Shown: positions 32,301-45,610 of the stretch, piece after piece
Position numbering within the stretch: position 1 is the stretch's first letter
Layout: the number at the start of each line of letters is the position of its first letter
From: Pogona vitticeps
Taxonomy: Eukaryota > Chordata > Lepidosauria > Squamata > Agamidae
DNA: 64,000 bases
NCBI RefSeq assembly: GCF_051106095.1
Contig: NC_135791.1
Span: forward strand, 5,280,501 to 5,344,500
Reading direction: 5' to 3'
Notes under the pieces: generated by a model
Told to the model about the DNA's origin: nothing
Database searches by the model: none
Seen by the model: only the letters and a program-made list of their open reading frames with translations
Made by a program: the position numbers and the translations under genes

Positions 32301-33244
32301 GGTCCTTTTGATCAAACATGTTGTCCAATATACACAGGCGGGAGACTTGGACAGCTGCCTCAGGCAGTGGATACTGGGAGGTAGGAAGTAGTAAGGTGCT
32401 AAGAGGAGAATACGGCAGGCAACATGCAACCAGACTCGTATCCCCTAAGCTGTCCTTTCAGTTGCAACCTTGAAACCCTGCTCTGTCCTTGGAGTAAGGC
32501 CATTTCAAGAGCTGCAGTCCCAAAATTCAGGTGCAGTGGACAAGTATGATCAGTGCTAAGTATGAATAACCAGTTCTGATGTGAAACATGGACCGGAGGT
32601 AAGAGAGTTCCATCAAGCGAGACCCTTTATCTCAAGCTGCCAAATGTCTTTGGACAGACCCCGCAAACATGCTTTTATTTGAGAGTTACAGAAAAGCACC
32701 AGTTCCTAATCCAGATAGGCTGGTCTCCTGGACCAAACTCTCAAAAAAACCAAAAGGTCCTGAATGTTTTTATGAAGAAAAGGCCACTCTGTTTTGACTG
32801 AGGCAGCCAAACGTTCCTGGTGGCCTTTGGACACAACTTGACAACATGGATGGACTTTGAAACCCTCATTCGGTATGGCAATATCTCTATGTTCTGCTAG
32901 ATGTCAGTTCAAGAGAGATTCCCGTTGTAGGATCAGGGTGTATCTAGATCACAGTATTTCTAATTAATATACTTTCTGGCTTCCGGTCAGTCTGAAGAAG
33001 CTCTGGCCGCTCCATATCTTCATCATACAGCTCCAAAATCCCCCTGAGAGGACAATCTTGCTTCAGACAACTAAACGATCACAAAACACTGTGCAAACCT
33101 TGGAGTCTCACAGAAATCTTCATCAGACAGACGCTAAAGCGAAAAATCAGGGAGCTGCCGATCTTCAAGCTATGGAGCCTGTACCTGGTTAAGCGTCTCA
33201 AGATGAGAATTCAGCTGGCCTAATAAAAGATATTACCTCATTAA

Positions 33245-33810
33245 GGGATGTTGTTGTTGTTATTTATTACACTTCCACCTCACATTGCACTAGAACTCAA
33301 GGCAGCTAATAGGGATCAGAAAAACATGATTGAAAACATCATAAAAATAAGTAGAATTTGATAATAGAATTCTTTAAATTATATAAATCCAAACACTGAG
33401 ACAAAGGAAACATAAGAATTAATGAGGTCTAGAGTTCAAATCATCAGTGCATTCCACAGCCTGGGAACAAATGAGGAAAAAGCCTTCCCTCACATGCTTA
33501 CCAAATTCATAATTTTTATTTGGGTTTAAATGGTGGCCCCTATTTCATTTGCTCAGCAGAGACTAGGGCATGCATAAAACTCTCCCTGCGCATCTCATCA
33601 GCCCAAATCCAAAGCTTGGTGTATGATTATCTAATCTTATCACCATTGGGTGTTTTGACCTGACCTGGAACAAAAATCAATACAGTCTTTCCAACCTGGC
33701 AGAAATATTGAGAACCCTGGAAGTTAGCCTTATGGCCTGATGTGAGGGGAAAGGTCCAAGGCTGGCCCGTGGTATATGAAATAAAACAGCTACAGTAATG
33801 CTATTCACTC
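33245..33810 (-). mobile_element. Possible L2-like LINE 3' fragment
   Basis: On the minus strand an A/T-rich 3' UTR follows a degraded block resembling TFHSLGTNEEKAF, similar in layout to the L2-like copies above. The sequence is old and the family assignment is weak. Confidence 0.4.
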
Positions 33811-34875
33811 TCAAAGTCAGGGCGCATATTACCCATACTCAGCTATATAATTCTGGCACCTTACAGAACATTTCACAAACACCTCTCTCCTTCCTGGCAG
33901 TAAAAATACAGCCATAGAGTACATGGTATAATGAAGAATTTGTTTCCTCTTTATGCAATTCATGGCCTGAGGTGGCCGCCACGTTCTGTCTCATGGTAGG
34001 GCCGGCCTCAGCTGATATCACTGGACAGCTACAAAGAGGCAAAGCAGCAAGGCTGTGTACTCAGGGTTAAGGGAAAGTTTCCTCAGCAAACTTTGTTTGA
34101 AGGGAAGGTTTTTCTTTAGAAATGAGAAATTTCTCAAGAAGCAACTGATAACATCCAGCATAATATTGTTTGTTTTTTGGGGGGAAATTACAGTAATTAC
34201 ATGATGCCCACTAACAACGTTCTCTGACTAGTCAGCTCACAACAAAAAGAGTATACTTTGTCTTTCGTTTTCGTTTGTTTCTGTTTGTTATTACCTTTGA
34301 ACCTTGGTGGCTTTCATTTCCCCCTTCTGCTTGCCCTTTGTTTGGAAAATAAGTCAAGAATAGCAAATTAAAAGACAGGGAGACACGACACACATGCAAA
34401 GGATGTGGTGGAGCCCGAAGGACAAACCTCAAAGGAGGCGGGGGGAATCGGCATGAAAAGGTTTTCAGAAATACTTTTTAGGTTTTCAGGAGAGAAAAAA
34501 ATGAAAACGTCAGAGCAGCGCTGATGCACTTCACACCTTGAAAAAGACACACACACCCCTCAGCACGGCATCATTTTGCCTCATCTCCAGGAAAAGTTTC
34601 TGCAACTGACTTTAACTGAACCTCAGCCACCAGTCCTTGTTAAACTTGCATGTTCCAGTTCTCCTTTGAGTTTCTTTGTTCTGCAGCCCAATTCCTTTCC
34701 CTCCTAACATGTACTCCTTCCTCCTCACTTTCCCTGCCAGGAGCTCACATCTCCTTTCCCCTCTCCTCCCACAAAGAGGTGTGGGTTTTCTTCTCTGGTT
34801 TCACTCAAACAGTTGCAGCTGCCTTATCTCTGTTTTCCACCTGCCTCAGCAAGCTTGGCTTTCACTTTCAGGTCT

Positions 34876-35267
<392 letters not shown>

Positions 35268-35407
35268 TTTGTCAGCCCCAAACTGTAAATATATGGGGGA
35301 ATCTCATTATGCCATCTCCTACAAATGTTAGGGAATATTACCCCAGTTGAGAGACTTCATCCCTCTAAGCTTCGGCAACAACAACTAGAGCCAAGAGAGC
35401 TACCGAG

Positions 35408-35600
35408 GATGGTGTATAGTGGCTAGACTGACCGTCTCTATAGCTTAGGAAGTCTGGGTTCAAATCCCCACTCAGCTATAGAAACTTAATTGGGGCGTTG
35501 AACTGGCAAAACCACTCCTTAAATGACACACTTACCCTGAAAGCCCCGTTAGGGTCATTCCTCGTTATAAACCAGTTTCAACTTGACAGCGAATCTAGCA
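35408..35600 (+). repeat. Sauria-type SINE
   Basis: Head ATGGTGTATAGTGGCTAGAC (box A), box B GGGTTCAAATCCCC, then CAAAACCACTCCTTAAATG, GAAAGCCCCGTTAGGGTC and a decayed AACTTGACAGC tail. Confidence 0.8.
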
Positions 35601-35867
35601 GGAAAACTGGCAGAAGACACAGACAAGCCGGGAGTCTCTATTAAGTAGACTGTGACGGTTGCCTCAGGGGGCAGATTTGCATACCAGGAAGTGAGAGTAG
35701 GTGACAAATTGTTTATTTTGCTGTTCATACATCTTTAATGCATTAAAACATGTACAGTACTGCAAAGAAAGGGGGAGAAAGGTTTGTGGTAATGTTCTGC
35801 CTTATGGATCAAACTAATATAATTTTTGCTCCTTGGTGTTTGCTTTTAGACCTGAGTAGTATCATGG

Positions 35868-36343
35868 TTTGCCGACAAAGGTCCGCAGAGTCAAAGCTAT
35901 GGTTTTTCCAGTAACGATGTATGGAAGTGAGAGCTGGACCATAAGGAAGGCTGACCGCTGAAAAATTGATGCTTCTGAATTGTGGTGCTGGAGGAGACTC
36001 TTGAGAGTCCCCTGGACTGCAAGGAGAACAAACCTATCCATTCTGAAGGAAATCAACCCCCAGTGCAGACTGGAAGGACAGATCCTGAAGCTGAGGCTCC
36101 AGTACTTTGGCCATCTCATGAGAAGTGAAGACTCCCTGGAAAAGACCCTGATGTGAAGAAAGTGTGAAGGGAAGAGGAGAAGGGGACGACAGAGGACAAG
36201 ATGGTTGGACAGTGTCATCGAAGTGACCAACATGACTTTGACCCAACTCCGGGAAGCAGTGGAAGACAGGAGGGCCTGGCGTGCTCTGGTCCATGAGGTC
36301 ACGAAGAGTCGGACATGACTAAACGACTAAACAGCAACAGTAT
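35868..36343 (+). mobile_element. BovB LINE, 3' fragment
   Basis: About 475 bp runs from the GCCGACAAAGGTC block through YGSESWTI and the tail ending GACTAAACGACTAAACAGC. It is the same end of BovB as the copy at 1-660, 5'-truncated and with in-frame stops. Confidence 0.93.
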
Positions 36344-36349
36344 CATGTT

Positions 36350-36545
36350 GGTTGGATGGATAGCTCAGTGAGTTAGGTAAGAAGTTCAGGGTTTGATTCT
36401 TCACTGTGCATCTCAGAAAAAGCCAGCCTGTGTAGCCTTGGGCAAGCTGCACAATCCCAGGACTCCCCAGGAAAAAGGGGAAAGGGAATTGCCTCTGAGT
36501 ATTCTCTATCTAGAAAATCTAGAAAGGGCAGCCATAACTCAGAAT
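36350..36545 (+). repeat. Sauria-type SINE, decayed
   Basis: Head GGATAGCTCAGTGAGTTAGG, box B GGTTTGATTC, GCCAGCCTGTGTAGCCTTGG and GAATTGCCTCTGAGTATTC follow directly after the BovB at 35.87-36.34 kb. Confidence 0.7.
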
Positions 36546-37718
36546 CATTATTAATGTGATGTTGAATCCTTAAATTTGTAATTTTGTTGTGAATCATTCC
36601 CTTTATGACTCACATTTGGAAAACTGATCAAAAGATGACACAGAGAAAGATATTAATAAGTGTGTGACGTCAAGCCAATTGCTACTGATTATGTACCTCT
36701 GTACTTCCTTCATGCTTTCTTTGAAAGCTTGCACCATAAACTGAAGGTCCTTCATTGTTTCTGTTGTGGAGCCCAGTTGGCAAAACCTATTTAATGAAAT
36801 TGCAGAAGAACAAAGCCTTTTCAAATAGGTCTTATCTTGAGTGTCAATAATGTAGCTTAAGAAAGATCAGAAAAGCAAGAACAAACTCCAAAGGTTTGAT
36901 AAGATCTACAAGTGTTGGGAGGAGAGCTGGGAGGAGATGCAAACAGATCATAGACACTTTTTCCATCTCAAATATGAGTGAACCCGTTTTAATTCCATTT
37001 CACAGGTGAAAGGACGGAGATTCATTAATGCTCCTCACATACCTGCTGGTTATTATAAGAATAATTGTTCAATCCCTTTGAAGGACATCCAGATGGGAGC
37101 AACTGGGAGCAGATGCAAGGAATCGGAATGCATGTCTGTGTGACTCCTTTGGCTAAAAGCCCAAAGGAAAAACTCACACCAGCATCATAAACTATCCTCC
37201 TGTCTGCAAGGTCAGTCTCCAAGCTCAGATTTCCATTCTGAGCAGCACTTGCAAAGCACATGTGTCATCTCAGGTGGAGGAATGTGATGATGATGAAAGC
37301 GCTCCTGTCAGCCCTGATCAGACACAGCCAAAGCCCCTTATCGGGTAAAGAGGTCTTCTTGTCTCCTGTTTCGGTCCATTCCTTGTACATAGTTGAAAGA
37401 CGTGCGGAGGATCTGTTGCAGAGCTTTGAATATGGCTTTTTTAAATTCCTCTCCCTGCAAAGCAGAGGTACGGGAATTCACAGAGCAGAATAGCTTCAAA
37501 TTCCCCAGATTAGTCCACCCCCTTTTCTCATTAACTGGCACTTACAGTCTCAGTAACTCACTCTGAGACATTTGTAGAAGAAAAAAATAAAAAAGAGAAA
37601 GAACACTCAGGAGAGAGGCAGGACTGTCTTTGAATTTCCAAAGCTGGAAGAAATGATTGGTTAGGTCTGGATAGATGGACAATCGACAAAGCCCAGAACA
37701 GCCCCTCAAACTACAGAC
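36546..37718. other. Intergenic stretch, nothing recognised
   Basis: Unassigned sequence between a SINE and the deleted BovB. No gene-like reading was supported. Confidence 0.5.
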
Positions 37719-38455
37719 AGCATTGTTGTTTAGTCATTAAGTCATGTCTGACTCTTCGTGACTCCATGAACTAGAGTATGCCAGGCCCTCCTGTCTTCCA
37801 ATGCCTCCTGGCGTTGGGCCAAATTCCTGTTGGTCGCTTGGGTGACACTGTCCAGCCATCTCATCCTCTGTCATCCCCTTCTCCTCTTGCCTTCACACTT
37901 TCCCAACATCAGGGTCTTTTCCAGGGAGCCTTCTCTCTTTCCAGGGAGTCTTCCCGTCCATTTTAGTTCACTGACGCCCAGGGTGTCAATGTTTATTCTT
38001 GCCATCTTCTGTTTGACCGCATCCGGCTTACCAAGGTTCATAGATCTTACATTCCAGGTTCCAATACAGTATTTTTCTTTGCAGCATCGGACTTTCCTTT
38101 CACTTCCAGGCGCGTCCGCAGCTGAGCGTCCTTTCGGCTTTGTCCCAACCACTTCATTAACTCTGGAGCTACTTGTATTTGTCCTCCACTCTTCCTCAGT
38201 AGCATGTTGGACACCTTCTGACCTCAGGGGCTCATTTTCCAGCGTCCTATCTTTTAGCCTTTTGTTTCTGTCCATGGGTTTTTCTTGGCAAAGATACTGG
38301 AGCAGCTTGACAGTACCTGCTCCAGGTGGATGGCGTTTAGTCAGAACTCTCCACTATGACCTGTCCGTCTTGAGCGGCCCTGCACGGCACAGCCCATAGC
38401 TTATTTGAATTAATCAAACTCCTTTGCCACGACAAGGCAGCAATCAGTAAAGGGG
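37719..38455 (-). mobile_element. BovB LINE with large internal deletion (5' end joined to 3' end)
   Basis: Read on the minus strand, it starts with the BovB 5' leader (TATGGGCTGTGCCGTGCAGG region), enters the endonuclease N-terminus (CIGTWNVRSMN...INIDTLGVSELKWTG), then jumps near 37953 straight into the 3' part (GSLEKTLMLGKCEGKRRRG) and the family tail. Most of the endonuclease and all of the reverse transcriptase are missing. Confidence 0.88.
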
Positions 38456-41267
38456 ACAGACGGTATATACAGGGTTGCAAATAAAGCTCTAACATCTTGG
38501 GGGGCAGGCACTGAGAGCAACAGTGGCCGTCTACCTCCAGATGTTTCTCCTGAACCTTTTAGCCATTCTTCTGTGAGGCTGTGTAGGCCATGCAGTTTGT
38601 CCTACATCCTGAAAACTGGGCTGCACAGCTGCTCTCAAGGGCTGGAACAATGTGTGCCATTCTGAAAAAGAAGGTTCAGCTGGATAGCAGGATACTTTCT
38701 GTACATGAGATACTTTTTGTACAGATCACCTTGCAAGAAGACATGTGCCAGCAAAACTGGGGGAGAGAGAAAAAGAATTTGCAAAGAATTGCATAGCCTG
38801 GGAGTTGTTTGGATGGTATTTTTACTTCTTGGTAAAAGAGACAGAGAGAGTTGTGGATAAGGCCAGACTGGGGTAGTCAAATCAGGAAAGCACCATTACT
38901 ATGGATGCTGCTCTTCCTTTCATTGAGAAAGCCATGCAGATGACCAAGAATTCTGAGGACGGGGCAATTCTAAACATTGTATTTTAATGTACAAAGATAG
39001 ACACACTGTGTTGTAGCACTACACTCAATGCACAGGAATTATGCAAATATATATACCTATGCAGCTTTGTCCCTCCCGGAAAAATCCTGCAAACATTGTT
39101 GTAACAGACCTAACAGAAAGTGTAGGAAAGTACCGGTTATTCTAAAGCAGGCATGTGGGTCTGATTCAGATTAAGGTTCCATCTGGGGAACAGAGTTTTA
39201 AATACCCCCTCCAGCCCCTGTCTCTCAATATTAACTGTTCCCCCATGAAGAGTAAGAAAGACATCATTTTCCTATTGACTGAATCTGTCCATGCTTTCCC
39301 TGTTTCTCCTTCATCCCAGGCAAAAAAGCTCCTGGGAGAGGTTTATAAATGAATAGGGGAAACAAGTTTACCTGCCTAGCTTTGAGCCCCCTCATTTGGT
39401 AAAAGTGATTCATGCTCTAATTTCCTACTTGGTAGGCGGCTTCTGCTTTCTGCTTGGGACCGTCTCTTGAAAAAGGACTCAGGAACCACAGCTAGTGAAA
39501 AATGGAGGAGCCAGCCTGCTAGCTGGCCTGTGATTTAGACACCATATAGCACCTCTCTTGATAGAATTTGTTTTAAAAAAATAATTTTACTTTGGTACTT
39601 TTAAAACATTTTATCTTGTTACTCACTGCTGCAGCGTTTAAACTGCTTTGTGGCAAGCTGCCATATATTGTTTTATAATCATCATCATCTTAGAATAGCA
39701 GAGCTGGAAGGGACCCTCTGGGATCATCCAGTCCAACCCTTGTCAAGGATGATCCCCAGTGGGGAATTGAACTTCCAACCTCGGGCTCCGCAGCCAGAGA
39801 CCTAAACCACAGAGTTTTGAGTCCCAAGCTTCGAATCCAAGTCTTGAGTTGTTCGTCCCATCTCCAACCCCCTAACCCCCAAGGCTCAGGAATTCAGACT
39901 TGGCACTACCGACTCAGAACCAATGTGCATATGCCGGCCATCCGATAGGCATGCGCAGAGAAAGCAGACCTGGGAGGGAAGCACATGCATATGCACAGAG
40001 ACAATGAGCTGACTTCCCTTTCCAGAACTGGCTCCTGCTTGTGCACATGCGCTGGCTGACCTCTGAGTGGGTGGCGGCGGCAGCCGGCTGCTGAAAGAGA
40101 AGCCCAGCCTGCTGCCTCTGAGGATGGCGGTGGAGTCAGGAGCAGGGGGGAAAGGCCCATCCCTAATAGAGACTCAAACGTAACTCGGAAAAATGGTTCA
40201 GAGTCGCGAATCAAATCCAAAAAAACCCACGTCAAGTTCGAGTCAGCTCATCGGTATGACATAGGTCGGACCCAACAGCGAGTCGCAAGTCCAGATCCCT
40301 GATTTCTGCCTAGTCCTCAGGTAGTGGCGAAATAGATATGCCAACATCTTGCTTCAACAGACCAGCTGCGTGCATATATCAAAAGTATAATTACACACCA
40401 TGCAGAACTAACCCTTTAAACATCAGCATCGCCATGATAAGAACAACCATTTCCTTCTGTCCCTTCCCCGCTTGTCCTCCTGCTCTCCTTCCTCTTTTTT
40501 CCCTCCTCTAAATCTTTACTTCATGGAAACATTTTCTGGTTGCCTTAGGAAATGGTGGGCAGGGATTGCAATATGTCGTAAAGTATTTCGCTCCATCAAA
40601 AGGGCTTCCAGTTCGTGGTGACTTCATTGCGTACTCACGTCTGTTAAAAATGGCACGTGAATCGTACTGAGGGCGTAGACATCCCTTTAACTCAACACAA
40701 CCATTTCTGTGCTTATTGTTATACATTATCCTGCCAGTTTCACAACTGACTTCCATCAGACGGTTGCGAGGTGCTCCTCACGTCTATCGCACAGCAGCCG
40801 AAAGGAACATGCATTGAAAATAAAATATGCTTTGTTCCAGGACTTGCTAAGTTAAACAGTCCTCCCTAACTACTTTTGTGTCCCTTCTTTGGTTGCTTGG
40901 TAATCTTCAGAGCGTCTGAGGCAAAGATGAGTTGGGCTGCTTGACCACAAACCACACCTGAGCAAACCCACATGCCTACACCCAGAGCTTAGCAAAATCC
41001 CTTTTTAAAATGATTCCAGACTTCCTACTCCAGTATGGCCAAAGGGAGGAGTCTGGAAGCTATAGCCCAAAATTTAACTTTTCAGACCTCTTTCTGTCTT
41101 TAGGAGAAGGTGATTGAATGCAGGTTCCATCTTTTTAGGAACTTCACTTTTTGGTAGCTGCTCTTGTCGACAATTAGAGTGTAAACGCATTGGGGCCAAA
41201 ATCTATTGTTATTGTTATACTTTGGAAAGGACTGTATGTTGGAAAGTGCCGCACTATATTGTTATTC
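38456..41267. other. Intergenic stretch, mostly unassigned
   Basis: Apart from the SINE at 39675-39815, it contains an AGTC-rich segment (39815-40300) and otherwise nothing recognisable. Confidence 0.5.
39675..39815 (-). repeat. tRNA-derived SINE with CR1-like tail
   Basis: The minus strand reads GGTTTAGGTCTCTGGCTG, GGAAGTTCAATTCCCC, GGGTTGGACTGGATGATCCC and CTATTCTAAGATGATGATG. It is the same family as the 10.2-kb copy. Confidence 0.75.
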
Positions 41268-41480
41268 AGTGGTTTACGCATCTGGCTATGGAGCCAGGTG
41301 TTGGGAGTTCGATTCCCCACTGGGCTTCCTGGTAGGAGAGCCAGCCTGGGTAGCCTTGGGCAAGCTGCGCAGTCCCAAGACACCCTGAGAAGAAGAGAAT
41401 GGTCAATCACTTTTGATTATTCTTACCATGCAGAACCCTGAAAAGGATTGCCATAAGTGTGAATTGAATTGGGGTTTCCA
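41268..41480 (+). repeat. Sauria-type SINE
   Basis: Head CAGTGGTTTACGCATCTGG, box B GGGAGTTCGATTCCCC, GCCAGCCTGGGTAGCCTTGG, and the tail AAAAGGATTGCCATAAGTG. Confidence 0.78.
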
Positions 41481-41639
41481 GCTGATACACTCAAAGTTCC
41501 TAGCGGTAAACCCTTGGACTTGTAGATTTTTTTAACCACCGCTTTTGGAATGTCATTAAGCAGTACAGGTACTCCTGGCTCTGTCCTCCACCAAATGAGG
41601 TACAGTGAATCTGATAGATGATTCTGATTTGAAGGGAAG

Positions 41640-42015
41640 TACTGTATAAAAATACTCCTTTTGCTGAAAGGTTATGCTCCTGCCACCTGAAAGAGATTGA
41701 GACCATACAGCATATGTTCTTCACCTGCCCATTGTATGAAGCAGTCCGAAAAGAGACTATTACCCCCTTAATAGAAAGAATCCCAGGACATAGGCTTGAG
41801 TTCCTTCTCTCGGATGTTGATATGCAGATCACCTGTCAAGTTGCGAAATTCTGTGCAGCAATACTTCGACTGTGGAAGCCAGACTCCAACTAGATAGTAG
41901 CTCCCAGCTGTATGTATGCCAACATGTTTTAATGGAATATTGAAAGTTAGAAATGATAAGGTTTTATAGGGTTTTATAGTTATGTGACTGGTCTAAGGAC
42001 CGTAAATAAACTATT
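41640..42015 (+). mobile_element. Non-LTR LINE 3' end (same general type as the 30.1-kb element)
   Basis: The reading IETIQHMFFTCPLYEAVRK, then ILRLWKPDSN and a stop, is a LINE C-terminus with the His/Cys cluster. A 3' UTR follows and ends CCGTAAATAAACTATTATTATTA. Confidence 0.65.
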
Positions 42016-42019
42016 ATTA

Positions 42020-42215
42020 TTAGATTCTGACATATGGCAACCTTTTCCAGGCTTTTCCAGGTAGAGGATGCTCAGAAGTGGTTTCCCCTTCCCTTCTTCT
42101 GAGGGCAGCTCTAAGACTGTGCAGCTGGCTCAAGGCCACCCAGGCTGGCTTTTCTCTCTGGAGGCACTGTGGAGAATGGAACTCCCAAACTTTTGCTCCA
42201 CAACCAGATAGCTAG
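42020..42215 (-). repeat. Sauria-type SINE
   Basis: The minus strand carries GTGGAGCAAAAGTTTGGG, GCCAGCCTGGGTGGCCTTG, AACCACTTCTGAGCATCC and TTGCCATATGTCAGAATC. It abuts the LINE tail ending at about 42015. Confidence 0.8.
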
Positions 42216-42367
42216 AGAATAAAGGGGCGAAAACCCCATTGTATCATTTCTCCCCCTTCCCATTGTTAGAAAAGGCTGTTTCTATTTATTCATTTATTTC
42301 AGGTAGGATTAAGTGGAATTTGGAATTTGCAGTAATGAGAAAAGCATTTTAAAAGTTGAAGCTGCTG

Positions 42368-42368
42368 T

Positions 42369-42440
<72 letters not shown>

Positions 42441-42508
42441 TCCTTCCTTCTTTCCTTCCTTCCTTCCTTCCTTCCTCCCTTCCTTCCTTCCTTCCTTTCT
42501 TTCTTTCA
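42368..42508. repeat. CTTT/CCTT microsatellite
   Basis: About 140 bp of CTTT units grading into CCTT units, then back to CTTT at the right end. Confidence 0.97.
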
Positions 42509-43153
42509 CAAGCACATTCCAAACCCTCACAGCTCTGAATATTCTTGAAACCATGTGGGCAGAAGCCGGAACACTGGCTGGAGGAGATGCCACTATATTG
42601 AGCAAGGTCAGTAATGCTATAGGATGCTTTGCCAAATCAATTGCCCGATTAGGTACAAATACTTCTCCCTTTCATAGCAATACTAAGACACTTCTGTTTA
42701 GATTCTTCCTGTTGCTACCTATATTTCCCAATGAAAATCATTTTTCTTACAACATGGTGTTCCCCAAGGTTCGTATAACGTGACGTTTTATGTGTGGACC
42801 TTCTATGCCACATTTCCTTGTCCCTGTTTTTAAAGGAATGGTGGTATTTGTAGATCTGTTAGTTAGGGTTCTTGTACCAAGGTAGCCAAAAGGAAATTAA
42901 CTGCCACTATAGCTAGAACTTTTTAAAAGTCACTGTTTTGCTTTCCATTTTCAAAAAGCAACTAAAATAACTTAAGACCTGGCTTTTTAGGCAGGCTTTC
43001 CCTCCTGTCATCACTTGATTATTTTTTTAACTTTTCCCCATCTTGAACGATATTACTGTACTATTATTATTCTCTATTTTATTACATCACTTTTATACCA
43101 TTTTTTAAATTGTTAGCCGACCAGAGTAGACTTGGGTCTAAATGGGCGGGGTA

Positions 43154-43343
<190 letters not shown>

Positions 43344-44052
43344 TATCTGTTAGTTAATGAGACACGCTCAGAAAGAAGCATCTGAAAGCCACAAAGTTCT
43401 GAGCTCAAATCCGAAGCACACTCCCCTCTTGTCACTGCTGTCACAATGCCGGAACCACAATGGAAGCCAGCGCTGCCACTGTGTGGTGTTCCTCCTCTAC
43501 CACTCAGCAAGGCATCGCACTATCATAACTAAAAAAAAATTTCCAAAAACAAGAATAGATAGTTCCTTAATTGGGCTACCAAAATATTAATTACAGATTT
43601 TATCTCTTGAGTCTGGCAAAAACCTTCATCACACTGGTCACCCCAGAGATAGAAGCCATGGAGACATGCTAACAGAAGTATACACATCTGTAGCAGCTGT
43701 TTTCCTTTGATGAACAGCCAGGCGGGCTTTCCACCTCGGCTCAGCATTCCAGACACTTTGGACTTCCTGCAGGGAAGGTGAGCAGAGCAGAGGTTGAAAC
43801 AGCGTGGCTAATATTAATGCTTCTGTCCTGCTTAAGGAGATAAGGACCTCTCCCAGATAGGGACGCATGTACACTCGGACACACATAACTCTTTGCTTAC
43901 AAATACGGCTGGCAGATTAGCTTCAACCCAATATGACCCAAGATAAAAAAGAGAGACTCTTCTCTAGTGCAGATTGTTCCCTTCACCCAAGCAGCAGGAC
44001 AAAGGGTAGGTCTCTGCTTTGATGGCAGAGAGACCACAGCGGCAAGGTGGGA

Positions 44053-44180
44053 GAAACAGTGGCATAGGGGTTTAGAGTGTTATACTAAGACTACTGAGAC
44101 CTGGGTTCAAATCCCCATTCACTCACTGAATGATCTTGGGCCAGCCACGGTGACCTGCCTTCCAAGATAGGTCACCCTAT
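44053..44180 (+). repeat. Sauria-type SINE, tRNA-like head only
   Basis: AGTGGCATAGGGGTTTAGAG, then box B CTGGGTTCAAATCCCC and TGATCTTGGGCCAGCCACGG. The 3' half is missing or replaced. Confidence 0.7.
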
Positions 44181-44694
44181 CTATGTTCAGATCTAGTGCT
44201 AACTATTAAGTGAATGAAGCACCCTAGGTATCACACGCCAGGTGCCAGGTGCTATGGGGTGGCAGCCACGGGTTGGAGAAAAATGCTGTGAGTTAAACAG
44301 CCTGCATTGTGTTGCCTAACCTAGCCTTCCGCCTTCCTGTGTGATGGAAGACTCCATGCCATCATCGGCATGGAAGGAAAGACCCAGCCACAGGATCAGT
44401 TAACGTCTGTAGATGGAATGGGAAGAGGTGCCATCCTGCTCATTGCCCGGCAGCGAAAGGAGGTGGACTGGCACAGTGGCTTCCATGCCGAAACTGCCCG
44501 GAAGCCAGACTGAACCGGATCTGGGTCATGAGCGCGAACGTCTCTGATGGAACATCAGACCCACCTCATTCTTGACGGCCCCCCCCAGGAAAAAAAGACA
44601 TTTGCAAGTGGCTCATCGTTGTTACAGTCCTCGTGTTCCAGAGATGTTTCAGCTGAGCAGCATCTCATCAGACTGTTCAGGGCCACTTCCCAGG

Positions 44695-45000
44695 GCTTAG
44701 AATCATAAAACAATTGGGCTAGAAGGGGCTGATCAGGCCATGGAGTCCAACCCCCTGCTCAAGACAAGAATCCAAGTCAAAGCAGGTCTGACAGGTGGTT
44801 GTCTGGCTTTCTCCAGTGTTGGAGCACTCGCCACTTCTCTAGGTCATTGGTTCCATTGTCATACTGCTCTAACAGTTAGGAGATTATTTTTTCATATTCA
44901 GCCCAAATCTGGCTTCCTGTATCTTGAGCCCATTATTACTTCTCCAGCACTCTGGGATAATGGAGAACAGACCCTGTCCCTCTCCTGCATGACTATCTTT
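44695..45000 (-). mobile_element. CR1 LINE 3' end
   Basis: This is the reverse complement of the same CR1 tail (AGAATCATAAAAC, AGTCCAACCCCCTGCTC, GTCATACTGCTCTAACAGTT). It is broken at 45000 by a BovB copy. Confidence 0.88.
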
Positions 45001-45610
45001 TGTTGTTGTTGTTGTTTAGTCATTTAGTCGTGTCTGACTCTTTGTGACCCCATGGACCAGAGCACGCCAGGCCCTCCTGTCTTCCACTGCCTCCCGGAGT
45101 TGGGTCAAATTCATGTTGGTCGCTTCGGTGACCCTGTCCAACCATCTCATCCTCTGTCATCCCCTTCTCCTCTTTCCTTCACACTTTCCCAACATCAGGG
45201 TCTTTTCCAGGGAGTCTTCTCATGAGATGGCCAAAGTATTGGAGCCTCAGCTTCAGGATCTATCCTTTCAGTGAGCACTCAGGGTTGATTTCCTTCAGAA
45301 CGGATAGGTTTGTTCTCCTTGCAGTCCAGGGGACTCTCAAGAGCCTCCTCCAGCACCACAATTCAAAAGCATCAATTTTTTGGCGGTCAGCTTTCTTTAT
45401 CGTCCAGCTCTCACTTCCATACATCGCTACTGGAAAAACCATAGCTTTGACTATGCAGACCTTTGTTGGCAAGGTGATGTCTCTGCTTTTTAAGATGCCG
45501 TCGAGGTTTATCATCGCTTTCCTCCCAAGAAGCAGGCATCTTTTAATTTCATGGCTGCTGCCACCATCTCCAGTGATCATGGAGGTCAAGAAAGTAAAAT
45601 CTGTCTTAGA
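45001..45610 (-). mobile_element. BovB LINE, 3' fragment, probably inserted in a CR1
   Basis: On the minus strand the reading FTFLTSMITGDGGSSHEIKR, then YGSESWTIKKADRQ, runs to the family tail, seen on the plus strand as TTTAGTCATTTAGTCGTGTC. The left flank (to 45000) is CR1, and CR1-like sequence appears to resume after about 45610. Confidence 0.9.
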
